A DNA stretch of 64,000 bases. Source: Phyllobacterium sp. 21LDTY02-6. GTDB taxonomy: Bacteria; Pseudomonadota; Alphaproteobacteria; Rhizobiales; Rhizobiaceae. Under the pieces are notes generated by a model. It was not told where the DNA came from, ran no database searches, and worked only from the letters and a program-made list of their open reading frames with translations. Both the position numbers and the translations under genes were made by a program. The stretch is from NCBI RefSeq assembly GCF_023554255.2, contig NZ_JAMJWD020000001.1, positions 248,001-312,000 of the forward strand. Direction: 5' to 3'. Positions 47,496 through 55,580 of this stretch are shown here, piece after piece (positions within the stretch are counted from its first letter, which is position 1; every line of letters begins with the position of its first letter).

Positions 47496-48386
47496 ATGGC
47501 ATCCGTCCCATTCGATCAATTGGAAGGTTATATCTGGATGAACGGCGAGTTCGTCCAATGGGCAGATGCCAAGATTCACGTGCTTTCGCACGGCCTTCAT
47601 TATGCCAGTGCGGTCTTCGAGGGTGAGCGCGCCTATGGCGGCGAGATATTCAAGCTCAACGAGCATACCGAGCGCCTGCACGAATCGGCGCGTATTCTCG
47701 GCTTCACCATTCCCTATTCCGTCGAGGAACTGAACGATGCCTGCCGCAAGCTGCTGGTCAAGCAGGGGTTCGAGGATGCCTATGTGCGTCCGATCGCATG
47801 GCGCGGCAGTGAATCGATGGGCGTCGCGGCGCAGGCGAACAAGATCAATGTGGCAATCGCCATCTGGCAGTGGCCGAGCTATTTCGACCCGGCACAGAAG
47901 CTGAAGGGCATCCGGCTCGATCTGGCGGAATATCGCCGTCCCGATCCGCGCACCGCGCCTTCCAAATCGAAGGCGGCCGGCCTCTACATGATCTGCACCA
48001 TTTCTAAGCATGCCGCCGAGGCCAAGGGCTATGCCGACGCGCTGATGCTCGACTGGCGCGGCCAGATCGCCGAAGCGACCGGCGCCAACGTGTTCTTCGT
48101 CAAGGATGGCGCCATCCACACGCCGACGCCCGATTGCTTCCTGGACGGCATCACCCGCCGCACCGTGATCGATCTTGCCAAGCGCCGTGGCTACGAGGTC
48201 ATCGAGCGGGCGATCATGCCGGAAGAACTCGCAGGTTTCGAGCAGTGCTTCCTCACCGGTACGGCGGCGGAAGTAACGCCTGTTTCGGAGGTCGGGCCCT
48301 ATAAATTCACAGTCGGTGAGATCGCCGCAAATTTGATGAATGATTACGCTGCAGAAGTAACGCCAAAGAAAGCTGCCGCAGAATAA
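47496..48386 (+). CDS. ilvE: Branched-chain amino acid aminotransferase
   Basis: A 296-residue PLP-dependent fold-type IV aminotransferase catalysing the last step of Leu, Ile and Val synthesis and the first step of their breakdown. Conserved: HVLSHGLHYASAVFEGERAY, YVRPIAWRGSESMG, the PLP-lysine region APSKSKAAGLYMICTISKHAA (Lys near 158), TGANVFFVKDG, DGITRRTVIDLAKRRGY and CFLTGTAAEVTPV. ATG 47496 has GGAGGAAAAAG upstream. It cooperates with LeuA (5620) in leucine synthesis. A strong terminator follows at 48410. Confidence 0.96.
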   Translation: MASVPFDQLEGYIWMNGEFVQWADAKIHVLSHGLHYASAVFEGERAYGGEIFKLNEHTERLHESARILGFTIPYSVEELNDACRKLLVKQGFEDAYVRPIAWRGSESMGVAAQANKINVAIAIWQWPSYFDPAQKLKGIRLDLAEYRRPDPRTAPSKSKAAGLYMICTISKHAAEAKGYADALMLDWRGQIAEATGANVFFVKDGAIHTPTPDCFLDGITRRTVIDLAKRRGYEVIERAIMPEELAGFEQCFLTGTAAEVTPVSEVGPYKFTVGEIAANLMNDYAAEVTPKKAAAE

Positions 48387-48409
48387 CGCGCTTATTTTCC
48401 CCTGTTTTA

Positions 48410-48441
48410 AACTTGATGCGTCTTTATTGACGCATCAAGTT
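48410..48441 (+). terminator. Terminator of ilvE
   Basis: A 13-bp perfect stem: AACTTGATGCGTC (48410-48422) with GACGCATCAAGTT (48429-48441), loop TTTATT, followed by GTTTGACTTT. It sits 24 bases after the ilvE stop. Confidence 0.88.
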
Positions 48442-48522
48442 GTTTGACTTTGCCTAAAACTTGGTCATCATGACAATTGTCAGGCATGAGTCTGACGTTG
48501 AAACGTTGACGGGGTGTCCATT

Positions 48523-48834
48523 ATGGAAGCGCTTCTACCTATAGTCATTCAACTTATTTCAGGTGGCGTCGGCGGCAATATCGTCGGCTCTCTACTGAAG
48601 AACCTGAGTCTCGGGACAACCGGCAATTCCGTTGCCGGTGCTGTCGGCGGTCTGATCGGCGGTTACCTCACGCAGTTCCTCGGTGCCGGCGGTGCTGAAG
48701 CTGTCGCAACTGCTGCCGCTTCGTCCGGTCTGGATTTCGGAGCGATCATCGGCCAGATAGCAGGTGGCGGCGTAGGCGGGATCATCCTGACTGCAATTGC
48801 CGGCGCGATAAAGAACTCGATGGCCAGAACCTGA
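48523..48834 (+). CDS. Small glycine-zipper hydrophobic protein, 103 aa
   Basis: A 103-residue protein rich in Gly and Ala with repeated G-x-x-x-G spacing (GGVGGNIVGSLL, AGAVGGLIGGYLTQFLGAGG, IGQIAGGGVGGIILTAIAGAI). Three hydrophobic segments suggest membrane insertion. No named family is recognised; the texture resembles glycine-zipper membrane proteins. ATG 48523 is preferred; GTG 48514 is an alternative start. It has its own terminator 22 bases downstream and stands between ilvE and an MBL hydrolase. Confidence 0.7.
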   Translation: MEALLPIVIQLISGGVGGNIVGSLLKNLSLGTTGNSVAGAVGGLIGGYLTQFLGAGGAEAVATAAASSGLDFGAIIGQIAGGGVGGIILTAIAGAIKNSMART

Positions 48835-48856
48835 TCGTTCTTCGCAAGTGTTTCCT

Positions 48857-48880
48857 GGGCGGTCGTCGGGCCGCCCTTTT
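48857..48880 (+). terminator. Terminator of the glycine-zipper gene
   Basis: GGGCGG (48857-48862) pairs with CCGCCC (48871-48876) and TTTT follows at 48877-48880. It lies 22 bases after the stop codon. Confidence 0.82.
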
Positions 48881-49044
48881 CATGTCCGCAATCCGGTGAA
48901 TTAACCCGCGCCATGCGTCACCAATCGCGCGGCGAAGGTTCTCTACAGTCGGAAATTGCTCTAGGCTCCGCCTTTGAGCGGTGCGCATGCACCGATTCAG
49001 GTGGAGGCGCGGCATTGCCCGCGCGAACTGGACAGGATTGAAAT

Positions 49045-49692
49045 ATGGGACAATTGCAGGCCGGTATTATACCCGTGACGGCCTTTCAGCAGAACTGCAC
49101 CATCCTTTTCGACAGTGAAGACAAGCATGGGGTGCTCATCGATCCGGGCGGCGACAATGATCAGGTGCTGCGCGCGATTCGCGAGAACGACATCGTCATA
49201 GAGGCGATATGGATCACGCATGGCCATATCGATCACGCCGCCGGCGCCATGGACATGAAGGAAGCGCTGGGCGTGGATATTGTCGGGCCACATGAGGCGG
49301 ACCGTTTCCTGCTGGAGAGCATCGAGGCGAAGGCCGAGCAATATGGCATTTCCGACAAGGTGAGAAACTGCACGCCGGACCGCTGGCTGAACGACGGCGA
49401 TGTCGTCTCCTTCGGCTCGCATGAATTCGAGGTCCTGCATTGCCCGGGCCATGCGCCTGGCCACGTCGTATATTACAACCGCGCGGCCAAGTTCGCCCAT
49501 GTCGGCGACGTCCTGTTCAATGGTTCGGTAGGGCGCACGGATCTGCCGGGCGGGGATCACGCCGCGCTCATCAATTCCATCAAGACGAAGCTCCTGCCGC
49601 TCGGGGACGATATCGGCTTCATCTGCGGCCATGGTCCGGGAGGCCGTTTCGGCGAGGAGCGCCGCACCAATCCGTTCCTGGCAGGGACATGA
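49045..49692 (+). CDS. MBL fold metallo-hydrolase (glyoxalase II-like)
   Basis: A 215-residue cytosolic enzyme with the metallo-beta-lactamase fold. Zinc motifs are complete: ITHGHIDHAAG (T-H-x-H-x-D-H type, about 57-64), CPGHAPGHVVYY, HVGDVLF and the terminal FICGHGPGG. It is closest to YcbL/type II glyoxalase proteins that hydrolyse thioesters such as S-lactoylglutathione; the exact substrate is unproven. ATG 49045 is preceded by a weak ribosome site. A bidirectional terminator directly follows. Confidence 0.92.
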   Translation: MGQLQAGIIPVTAFQQNCTILFDSEDKHGVLIDPGGDNDQVLRAIRENDIVIEAIWITHGHIDHAAGAMDMKEALGVDIVGPHEADRFLLESIEAKAEQYGISDKVRNCTPDRWLNDGDVVSFGSHEFEVLHCPGHAPGHVVYYNRAAKFAHVGDVLFNGSVGRTDLPGGDHAALINSIKTKLLPLGDDIGFICGHGPGGRFGEERRTNPFLAGT

Positions 49693-49695
49693 AAA

Positions 49696-49720
49696 AGCCG
49701 CCGCTGGGATGGCGGCGGCT
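49696..49720. terminator. Bidirectional terminator between MBL hydrolase and BA14K genes
   Basis: AGCCGCCGC (49696-49704) pairs with GCGGCGGCT (49712-49720) over a 7-base loop. On the minus strand the stem is followed at once by five T (CTTTTTC), an ideal terminator for the BA14K gene; on the plus strand only a looser TTTT follows at 49729-49732. Confidence 0.8.
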
Positions 49721-49742
49721 GGTTCCGGTTTTGTCTATATGA

Positions 49743-50156
49743 TCAATCCGCGTTGCAGAAATAGTCGCGGCCGTCATAGCCGCGGAAGGTACCCGTCTCC
49801 GGATTGAAGGAGCGGTAGCGATCCGAGCAGTAGCGGTACCATTCACGCGACCAAGGCTCGGCGCTGCCGTAATAGCGCGGTGCGCGAACCTCGCGGTAGA
49901 CACGGACCGGCTCGCGGTAGACGCGCCTGTCGTCGTAATCGCGGTAGACGACTTCCGGCTCGCGCGGCTGCGCCAGCGCGCCGCCGATCAGGGCGCCAGC
50001 GGCAAGGCCGATAGCGCCGGCGGCAAGTGCGTCGCCGCCGCCGCGGTGATGATGCCGGCGCCAGCGGTGGTGGTCAGCCGATGCCGACGATAGCGGTGCG
50101 ACGACTGTTGCAACGACCGCCGTGGCAAGAATGGCAAGTTTCGTACCTTTGTTCAT
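49743..50156 (-). CDS. BA14K family protein
   Basis: A 137-residue exported protein. Signal peptide: LAILATAVVATVVAPLSSASA (cleavage near residue 27). A His/Arg-rich stretch (DHHRWRRHHHRGGG), a glycine-zipper helix (AGAIGLAAGALIGGALA), an Arg/Tyr-rich linker and the BA14K signature RYCSDRYRSFNPETGTFRGYDGRDYFC at the C-terminus follow. The family was described as a Brucella immunoreactive protein with lectin-like activity and is confined to Rhizobiales. ATG 50156 has an ideal AAGGAGG ribosome site. The His-rich part may bind metal. Confidence 0.9.
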   Translation of the reverse strand: MNKGTKLAILATAVVATVVAPLSSASADHHRWRRHHHRGGGDALAAGAIGLAAGALIGGALAQPREPEVVYRDYDDRRVYREPVRVYREVRAPRYYGSAEPWSREWYRYCSDRYRSFNPETGTFRGYDGRDYFCNAD

Positions 50157-50527
50157 GTTTTCGCCTCCTTGAAGCATCTGGCGCGCATCTGCCGCCGAAA
50201 TTGTTTGGGCCATCAGGTCATTCAGACCGGCCATGCTCCATTTTTATGCCGTTCAGAATGAATGCAAGCTGAACGATCATGACATGAAGAAGGTTGCAGC
50301 ATGCCATGTCCTGCCTGCATTGTTCCACGGAACACAGACATGAGGATTTCAGCATTTCCAAGGCAAAAGCAAGGTTATGGCACGCAGTGCGCGCTGGGAG
50401 TTGCAGAAGATGCTCACCGCAACAAAACTTCCCCCAATCGCAGTTGGGGGATAGCTTGGATCACAGGGGCGTTCCAAATCGGGCAATGCCCGGATGAAAA
50501 ACCCTGATCTGACCGTTTATCGGCAGA
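50157..50527. other. 371-base intergenic region, no gene supported
   Basis: Divided by promoters of the BA14K gene (minus) and the cspA downstream side. Short open frames exist, but none has a ribosome site or recognisable product. CCCCCAATCGCAGTTGGGGG near 50432-50451 and CGGGCAATGCCCG near 50481 form small hairpins; neither has a clear T-tract. Confidence 0.5.
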
Positions 50528-50743
50528 TTATTCCGTGATCGAAATGTTGACGGCTTTCGGGCCCTTGCCGCGACGATCCGGCTCCGTATCGAAGGAGACC
50601 TTCTGATTGTCCGCAAGGTTTGTCAGCCCCGAGGCCTGTACAGCGGAGATGTGGACGAAGATGTCTGCCGCGCCATCATCCGGCTTGATGAATCCAAAGC
50701 CTTTCTCGCTGTTGAAGAATTTGACCGTACCGGTCTGTGCCAT
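50528..50743 (-). CDS. cspA: Cold-shock protein
   Basis: A 71-residue OB-fold RNA chaperone. The signature MAQTGTVKFFNSEKGFGFIKPDDGAADIFVHISAV contains RNP1 (KGFGFI) and RNP2 (DIFVHI). ATG 50743 has AAAAAGGAAC upstream, so the longer N-terminal frame to 50761 is not used. The 376-base gap upstream could provide the long, structured 5' leader typical of cold-shock messages. Members of this family often occur in several copies per genome. Confidence 0.95.
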   Translation of the reverse strand: MAQTGTVKFFNSEKGFGFIKPDDGAADIFVHISAVQASGLTNLADNQKVSFDTEPDRRGKGPKAVNISITE

Positions 50744-51119
50744 GCTCAGTTCCTTTTTCATAACTACCGCGTCCCCCTCTGTGGGTCTGCGGGCTTTGTA
50801 GTGCCGTCTCCGGGTAGATGACCTTCGACGATATAATGCAGGCAGTTCTCGAATTCAGGAAAGGAGCCGATCATTGCCGGGATTTCTCCCGACCCGGTAT
50901 TATTGCGGTTCCGGCGCGCCGTTCTTCCAGTCTTCCAGTGTTCATAGATGCCCGAGCAACTCAAGACTGCTAGAATAACTGTTTTTTGGCAAGCAAAAGT
51001 TTTTCTACCATTTGGGGCGTCAGGTAGAATGAACCTGCAAGCCTGTGCAACCGGCATAGAACTTGGCAATTATACGTGGCGGGCGTGCGCCTTCCCGGGT
51101 CAACACTTGGCGCTCGCAG
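50744..51119. other. 376-base intergenic region upstream of cspA
   Basis: It holds the cspA promoter and probable long 5' leader, and the 3' end of the transglycosylase. It includes an AT-richer T-run region (about 50975-51010). No coding frame is supported. A structured cold-shock leader is expected but was not folded. Confidence 0.5.
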
Positions 51120-52019
51120 CTAGCGGTTGCGCATGACGATGCAGGCACCACCGGCGGTACGCAATTCGGAGCAGATTTCATTCGCCTCGGTCCTGCTGTC
51201 CGAACCGATGCGAACGGCATAGACGCCGCGACGTCCCATTGGACTGCGGTGGCGGCTGATCACAGGCTGGTGCTTGCCAATAATGCCCGGAAAGCTGCGC
51301 CTGAGCCGGACAAGTTGCCTTTCGGCGGCGCTGCGGCGGAAATTGCCGGCGATCTGTATGCCCCAGGGTTTTGGCTTCACCTGCGCCATCGCCACGGTGG
51401 CGAAGCGGATGATCGGCAGGCGGCGGCATGCCTGGTCGAAGCCGAGCTTGGCATCGAGCGGGCGATTGGTGATCTCGGCGCCGGCGGCGAAGTCGTCCGG
51501 TGAGCGGCCCGTGATGTTCAGCACGTATTCCTCGGTTTCGAGCGGCAGGAACCCGCCGCTCGCCAGCCATTTCGAAACGCGTGTCGGCCCGGCATTATAG
51601 GCGGCCGCCGCCAGGCCCCAATTGCCGAACGCGCGGCGCAGTTCCTTCAGAAACGCCGCCGATGCAGGTAGAGCAGCGGCGAAATCATAGGGCTTGGCAA
51701 GACCGCGCTCTTTCGCGGTGCCGGGCATGAATTGCGCAATCCCCTGGGCCCCGACAGGGCTGGTGGCATTGGTGTCGAAGCGGCTTTCCTTCCAGATCAG
51801 GCGGGCGAAGAAGTCGCGCGGTACGCCGTGGCCGTCGGCGCTGGTGGTGAGCGCGGCGCATATCTGGGCGACGCTCGGTTCCGGCGGCGGCGCGGGCCGC
51901 ACCAGGGCAGCATTCTCCGCAGCGTTCGCAATCTGCGCGCAGGACAGCACGATCATGCCCAGGATGAGTTGCTTCGACCAGTTCACGCGGTTCTCGTCAT
52001 GAGAGAAATATCGCTTCAT
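51120..52019 (-). CDS. Lytic transglycosylase with C-terminal SPOR domain
   Basis: A ~299-residue exported enzyme. It has a basic N-terminus, a signal anchor/peptide (LILGMIVLSCAQIANA), an SLT domain (FFARLIWKESRFDTNATSPVGAQGIAQFMPGTA with the catalytic Glu in WKESRF, then AYNAGPTRVSKWL), and a C-terminal SPOR-like part (WGIQIAGNFRRSAAERQL, then GVYAVRIGSDSRTEANEICSELRTAGGACIVMRN) that would target division-site peptidoglycan. Start 52019 (MKRYFSHDE) is chosen; upstream Met residues add only a few residues. Function: cleavage of glycan strands, probably at septa. Confidence 0.9.
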   Translation of the reverse strand: MKRYFSHDENRVNWSKQLILGMIVLSCAQIANAAENAALVRPAPPPEPSVAQICAALTTSADGHGVPRDFFARLIWKESRFDTNATSPVGAQGIAQFMPGTAKERGLAKPYDFAAALPASAAFLKELRRAFGNWGLAAAAYNAGPTRVSKWLASGGFLPLETEEYVLNITGRSPDDFAAGAEITNRPLDAKLGFDQACRRLPIIRFATVAMAQVKPKPWGIQIAGNFRRSAAERQLVRLRRSFPGIIGKHQPVISRHRSPMGRRGVYAVRIGSDSRTEANEICSELRTAGGACIVMRNR

Positions 52020-52099
52020 TAAACACAGCATCGCGTCCAATGAAAGATGGCGCGCGCATTCCTCTTAGTGACCGGCCTGCAATTTGCTATAGATGTCCC

Positions 52100-52819
52100 A
52101 TGGCGGATTCGATAACGACGATCGGCTTCGATGCCGATGACACACTTTGGCAGAACGAGCAGTTCTTCCGTTCGTCCGAACGGCAGTTTGCCGCGATGCT
52201 CGCACCCTATTTCGACGGCGACGATCTGATGGATCGCCTTCTCGCCGTGGAGAAGCGCAATCTGCAATATTATGGCTTCGGCATAAAAGGCTTCACCCTG
52301 TCGCTGGTTGAAACCGCGATCGAGGTCACCGAGGGCAATATTCCCGCCTCGGTGATCGCCGACATCCTTGCCGCCGGCCGCGAAATGCTGTGGCATCCCG
52401 TCGAGACATTGCCGCATGTGACCGAGACGCTCGAGGGCCTGGCCGACCGCTACCGGCTCGTTCTCATCACCAAAGGCGATCTGTTCGACCAGGAGCGCAA
52501 GCTGGCGCAATCCGGCCTCGGGGACTTCTTCGACGCCATCGAGATCGTCAGCGACAAGGATCGCTCCACCTACGAGCGGATATTCACGCAGCATGGCGAT
52601 GGTCCACGGCACGCGGTCATGGTCGGCAATTCGCTGAAATCGGACGTGGTTCCGGCGATAGAGGCGGGAAGCTGGGGCGTTTTCGTGCCGCATGAACTGA
52701 CATGGGTGCTCGAACATGTGGACGAGCCGGTTTCGAGCAGCCGTTTCCGGCGCATCGAGACATTGCGGGCGCTGCCCGAAGTGCTTGCGGAAATCTCTGC
52801 CGCTTATTCCGCCGCCTGA
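52100..52819 (+). CDS. HAD family hydrolase
   Basis: A 239-residue phosphatase-like enzyme. Motif I is GFDADDTLWQNE (nucleophile DxD in DADDT at about 10-14), motif II is LVLITKGD, and motif III/IV is HAVMVGNSLKSDVVPAIEAG. The cap region (about 20-95) is helical. The DADDTLW form is shared by a group of alphaproteobacterial HAD proteins, some annotated as 2-haloacid-dehalogenase-like or phosphoglycolate-phosphatase-like. The substrate is unknown. ATG 52100 is chosen over an in-frame upstream Met at 52040. Its 3' end overlaps the convergent ATPase gene by 16 bases. Confidence 0.9.
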   Translation: MADSITTIGFDADDTLWQNEQFFRSSERQFAAMLAPYFDGDDLMDRLLAVEKRNLQYYGFGIKGFTLSLVETAIEVTEGNIPASVIADILAAGREMLWHPVETLPHVTETLEGLADRYRLVLITKGDLFDQERKLAQSGLGDFFDAIEIVSDKDRSTYERIFTQHGDGPRHAVMVGNSLKSDVVPAIEAGSWGVFVPHELTWVLEHVDEPVSSSRFRRIETLRALPEVLAEISAAYSAA

Positions 52820-54318
52820 GTGTCGAAGCCGGCGTCGTCGGGTGCATTCGGATCGCCCGCCGCCGTTTCGAGGCCGAGATCCGGGAACGCAACAATGCGG
52901 TTGCCGGTGAAGTCGGTGCGGACGACAATGAGGCCGCGCTCCTCGAAATAGGTCAGCAGCCGCCGCGCCCGGCGTGCGGAATGGGTACCATAGGCGCGGG
53001 CCAGGGTGGCATCCGACGGGCAGGGCGCGCCGGTAACCGCCGCCTGCGCCACGATGAAGAATACGCCCTGCACGTCGTCCGGCAGGGTCTTCGACAGTTC
53101 CAATGCCTGCTGCCAGGGTTCGCCGCGCGCCGTCTCGCCATCGATGCCGGCCCGTGCGACTGCCAGCCGGCGCCGAAAGGCGGGCAGGGGCAGCTGCTCT
53201 CCCGGCACCTTGCGAATACGGCAGCGCACCAGAAAGTCCTGGTAGAGCACGGCATCGTTGCGGAAGGAGGCGTCGGGGTCGTCCAGCATGTCGCGCATCA
53301 CCGCCTCGAGCAGCGCATCGCGCTCGGCCTCGTCGATCTCCGGAAAGAGCGTCGGCGCGGCGCGCTCCTCCTGCTCCGTGGACCGCGCCTGGCTGAGCTG
53401 GGTCAATATATCGGCCGTCGGCATGGGTGGCGGCGGCGGGGCCTTGCGGATCGGCGCGCGCCGCTCCTCGGGCGAGGGGGTGAAGATAAGTTCCCGCGCA
53501 TCCTCGCCCGGCTGCGGCAGTGGCGTCAGCTTGGGGCTGGAGGAACGGGCAGAGGTCTCGACAGCGCCGATGGTCACCGGCAACGGGCGGCGCGACAGCG
53601 CCGGGCCGAGCGCGATGAAATTGCCGCGGGCAAGATCGCGGAACTGCTCCGCCTGCCGCCGTTCCATGCCGAGAAGATCGGATGCGCGGGCCATGTCGAT
53701 ATCGAGGAAGGTGCGCCCCATCAGGAAGTTGGAAGCTTCGGCGGCGACATTCTTGGCCAGCTTGGCCAGCCGCTGCGTCGCGATCACGCCGGCAAGGCCG
53801 CGCTTTCTGCCTCGGCACATGAGATTGGTCATGGCGCCGAGCGACAACTTCCGCGCCTCGTCGGAGACTTCCCCGGCCACGGCGGGTGCGAACAACTGGG
53901 CTTCGTCCACCACGACGAGCATCGGATACCAGAAATCGCGCTCCGCATCGAAAAGACCGCCGAGAAAGGCAGCGGCGCAGCGCATCTGCTGCTCGACGTC
54001 CAGCCCTTCGAGGTCCAGCACCACCGAGACGCGGTGCTGGCGGATGCGTCCGGCGATGCGCGTCAGTTCGTTTTCGGTGCGGGCGCCATCGACGACCACA
54101 TGGCCGTATTTCTCGGCGAGGGTAACGAAATCCCCCTCGGGATCGATAACGCATTGCTGCACCCATTGCGCGCTCTGCTCCAGCAGGCGGCGCAACAGAT
54201 GCGATTTTCCCGAACCGGAATTGCCCTGCACGAGAAGGCGCGTCGCCAGCAGCTCCTCAAGGTCGAGCATGGCTTTTGCGCCTGCGGGCGCTGCTCCCAT
54301 GTCGATATCGACCTTCAT
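52804..54318 (-). CDS. HerA/FtsK-like ATP-binding protein
   Basis: A 504-residue P-loop protein. Walker A is VQGNSGSGKSHLLRRLL (about 32-48), Walker B is MLVVVDEAQLFAPA, followed by RGRKRGLAGVIATQRLAKL, typical of HerA/helicase-like ATPases. After about residue 270 the sequence becomes Pro-rich, then a helical C-terminal domain and a winged-helix-like end (ARAYGTHSARRARRLLTYFEERGLIVVR). It is not next to a NurA nuclease or Sir2 partner, so a defence role is not indicated; alphaproteobacterial members are chromosomal housekeeping genes of unknown function. It faces HAD and overlaps it by 16 bases. Confidence 0.85.
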   Translation of the reverse strand: MKVDIDMGAAPAGAKAMLDLEELLATRLLVQGNSGSGKSHLLRRLLEQSAQWVQQCVIDPEGDFVTLAEKYGHVVVDGARTENELTRIAGRIRQHRVSVVLDLEGLDVEQQMRCAAAFLGGLFDAERDFWYPMLVVVDEAQLFAPAVAGEVSDEARKLSLGAMTNLMCRGRKRGLAGVIATQRLAKLAKNVAAEASNFLMGRTFLDIDMARASDLLGMERRQAEQFRDLARGNFIALGPALSRRPLPVTIGAVETSARSSSPKLTPLPQPGEDARELIFTPSPEERRAPIRKAPPPPPMPTADILTQLSQARSTEQEERAAPTLFPEIDEAERDALLEAVMRDMLDDPDASFRNDAVLYQDFLVRCRIRKVPGEQLPLPAFRRRLAVARAGIDGETARGEPWQQALELSKTLPDDVQGVFFIVAQAAVTGAPCPSDATLARAYGTHSARRARRLLTYFEERGLIVVRTDFTGNRIVAFPDLGLETAAGDPNAPDDAGFDTQAAE

Positions 54319-54434
54319 TTCAGCTCCAGATCCAGTGATTCCGCGCGCAATGTTCTGCGCGCGGACTGTCTAGCATTCCTTGGCCGCCCATGCGCCGGTT
54401 GCGATCAAAAATCGGCAGTTAACCACAGCTGGTT

Positions 54435-55448
54435 TCATCGTGTTTCCTTGAAGATGGTGCCAAAGGCCTTCATCTGCGCGACGACGTAATCGGCATCCAT
54501 GATGCTCTCCGGGAGGAAAAGCCCCGGCTTCAACGCCTGCCCGTCCCTCAGGCCCAGCGCACGCTCCACGGCGAGCGCCACGTGCAGCGCCGTCAGCGGA
54601 GCCTGTCCTTGCGGGTGGACGATATCCAGACGGCGCTTGCCGCTGCCGCCATCGGCAGGCGTGCCCTCCATTTCGATCGCGATTTCCGTGGAGAATGCTT
54701 CGCCGCGGCGACGGCTGGCGGATGTGCCGTAGACGAGGTCGACCCGGATCGATTTCGCATTGGTCGCGGTCGAAAGGCTGAGAACGTCGAGGGGCGCATA
54801 GCCGGTCGCCTCCATTGCTGTGCCGTCAACATCGGTGAAGGAACGCCGTGCCTCATCCTTGTCGGCCCAGTGCCAGCGCCCATCGACCAGTTGCAGCGGG
54901 CTCGGCGCGGATTCCGTCAGGCGCACGAAATCAGCATAGGCCGCGGGACCGCCCATGTCCTCCTCGTCGAGCACGACGGTAATCCTGATGCTGTCGATGG
55001 CGCTGAACTGGCGGGCCATCCGTATCGCCGGGAACGTCGCCGCACCGGCCAGCCAGTTGCTCGCCATGAGAACAGGCGCGGCGTCGGGCTTGCTGATGGC
55101 GAGAGCCATTTCCGGGCCGACTTCGTAGACCCCGCTCGATACGGTGATATGGGGCAGGCCCTTGCGCTGGGCGTAGCGCATGGAGTTGAGCGTGTAGTCC
55201 TTGACGAAAACGGCGAGGGCGCTGAACCCCGCTCCGGCTGGAAGGGCGAGATCCGCCTGGTCGAGATCGACCCGGACGGCTGTCGTGTTGGGAAAGCGCG
55301 CGGCGACTGCCTGCGCCTTGGCCAGATCGCGCCCGCCCACAGCGATGGGAAGATCGGGATATAGCTTCCGCAATGTCTCGACCGCCCTGGAGCCTACTAT
55401 CCCGGAGCCTCCGATGATGAGCGCCGGCTTGCTGCTATTGGTGTTCAT
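54435..55448 (-). CDS. Saccharopine dehydrogenase-like NAD(P)-binding protein
   Basis: A 337-residue oxidoreductase-like protein with an N-terminal Rossmann fold: ALIIGGSGIVGSRAVETLRKLYPDLPIAVGGRDLAKAQAVAARF (G-x-x-G-x-x-G type, about 8-50). The C-terminal part has no clear catalytic signature. The family includes trans-acting enoyl reductases and uncharacterised homologues. It diverges from a TetR gene (55581) across an intergenic palindrome, so it is probably repressed by that TetR. The substrate is not evident. Confidence 0.85.
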   Translation of the reverse strand: MNTNSSKPALIIGGSGIVGSRAVETLRKLYPDLPIAVGGRDLAKAQAVAARFPNTTAVRVDLDQADLALPAGAGFSALAVFVKDYTLNSMRYAQRKGLPHITVSSGVYEVGPEMALAISKPDAAPVLMASNWLAGAATFPAIRMARQFSAIDSIRITVVLDEEDMGGPAAYADFVRLTESAPSPLQLVDGRWHWADKDEARRSFTDVDGTAMEATGYAPLDVLSLSTATNAKSIRVDLVYGTSASRRRGEAFSTEIAIEMEGTPADGGSGKRRLDIVHPQGQAPLTALHVALAVERALGLRDGQALKPGLFLPESIMDADYVVAQMKAFGTIFKETR

Positions 55449-55511
55449 GCCTGAATTCCTTTACAAGTTCGCGTTGGAACGGGCATGTTCGACATGAGTG
55501 CCCGTTTATGC

Positions 55512-55536
55512 TACTATTAGTAAGTTACTGATAGTA
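55512..55536. promoter_or_regulatory. Candidate TetR operator, 25-bp near-perfect palindrome
   Basis: TACTATTAGTAA (55512-55523) and TTACTGATAGTA (55525-55536) are inverted copies with one mismatch in 12, around a central G at 55524. It sits between the divergent saccharopine-dehydrogenase-like gene (start 55448) and the TetR gene (start 55581), the expected place for an autoregulatory TetR site. Confidence 0.78.
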
Positions 55537-55580
55537 TCATAACAAGGCATGCGTGAAATTATTATTGGACCTGGTGGCGA

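Noticed and set aside
50294-50507. Two short plus-strand frames with many Cys and Arg
   Set aside because: No ribosome site, no conservation-like core, and they lie in the gap between BA14K and cspA.
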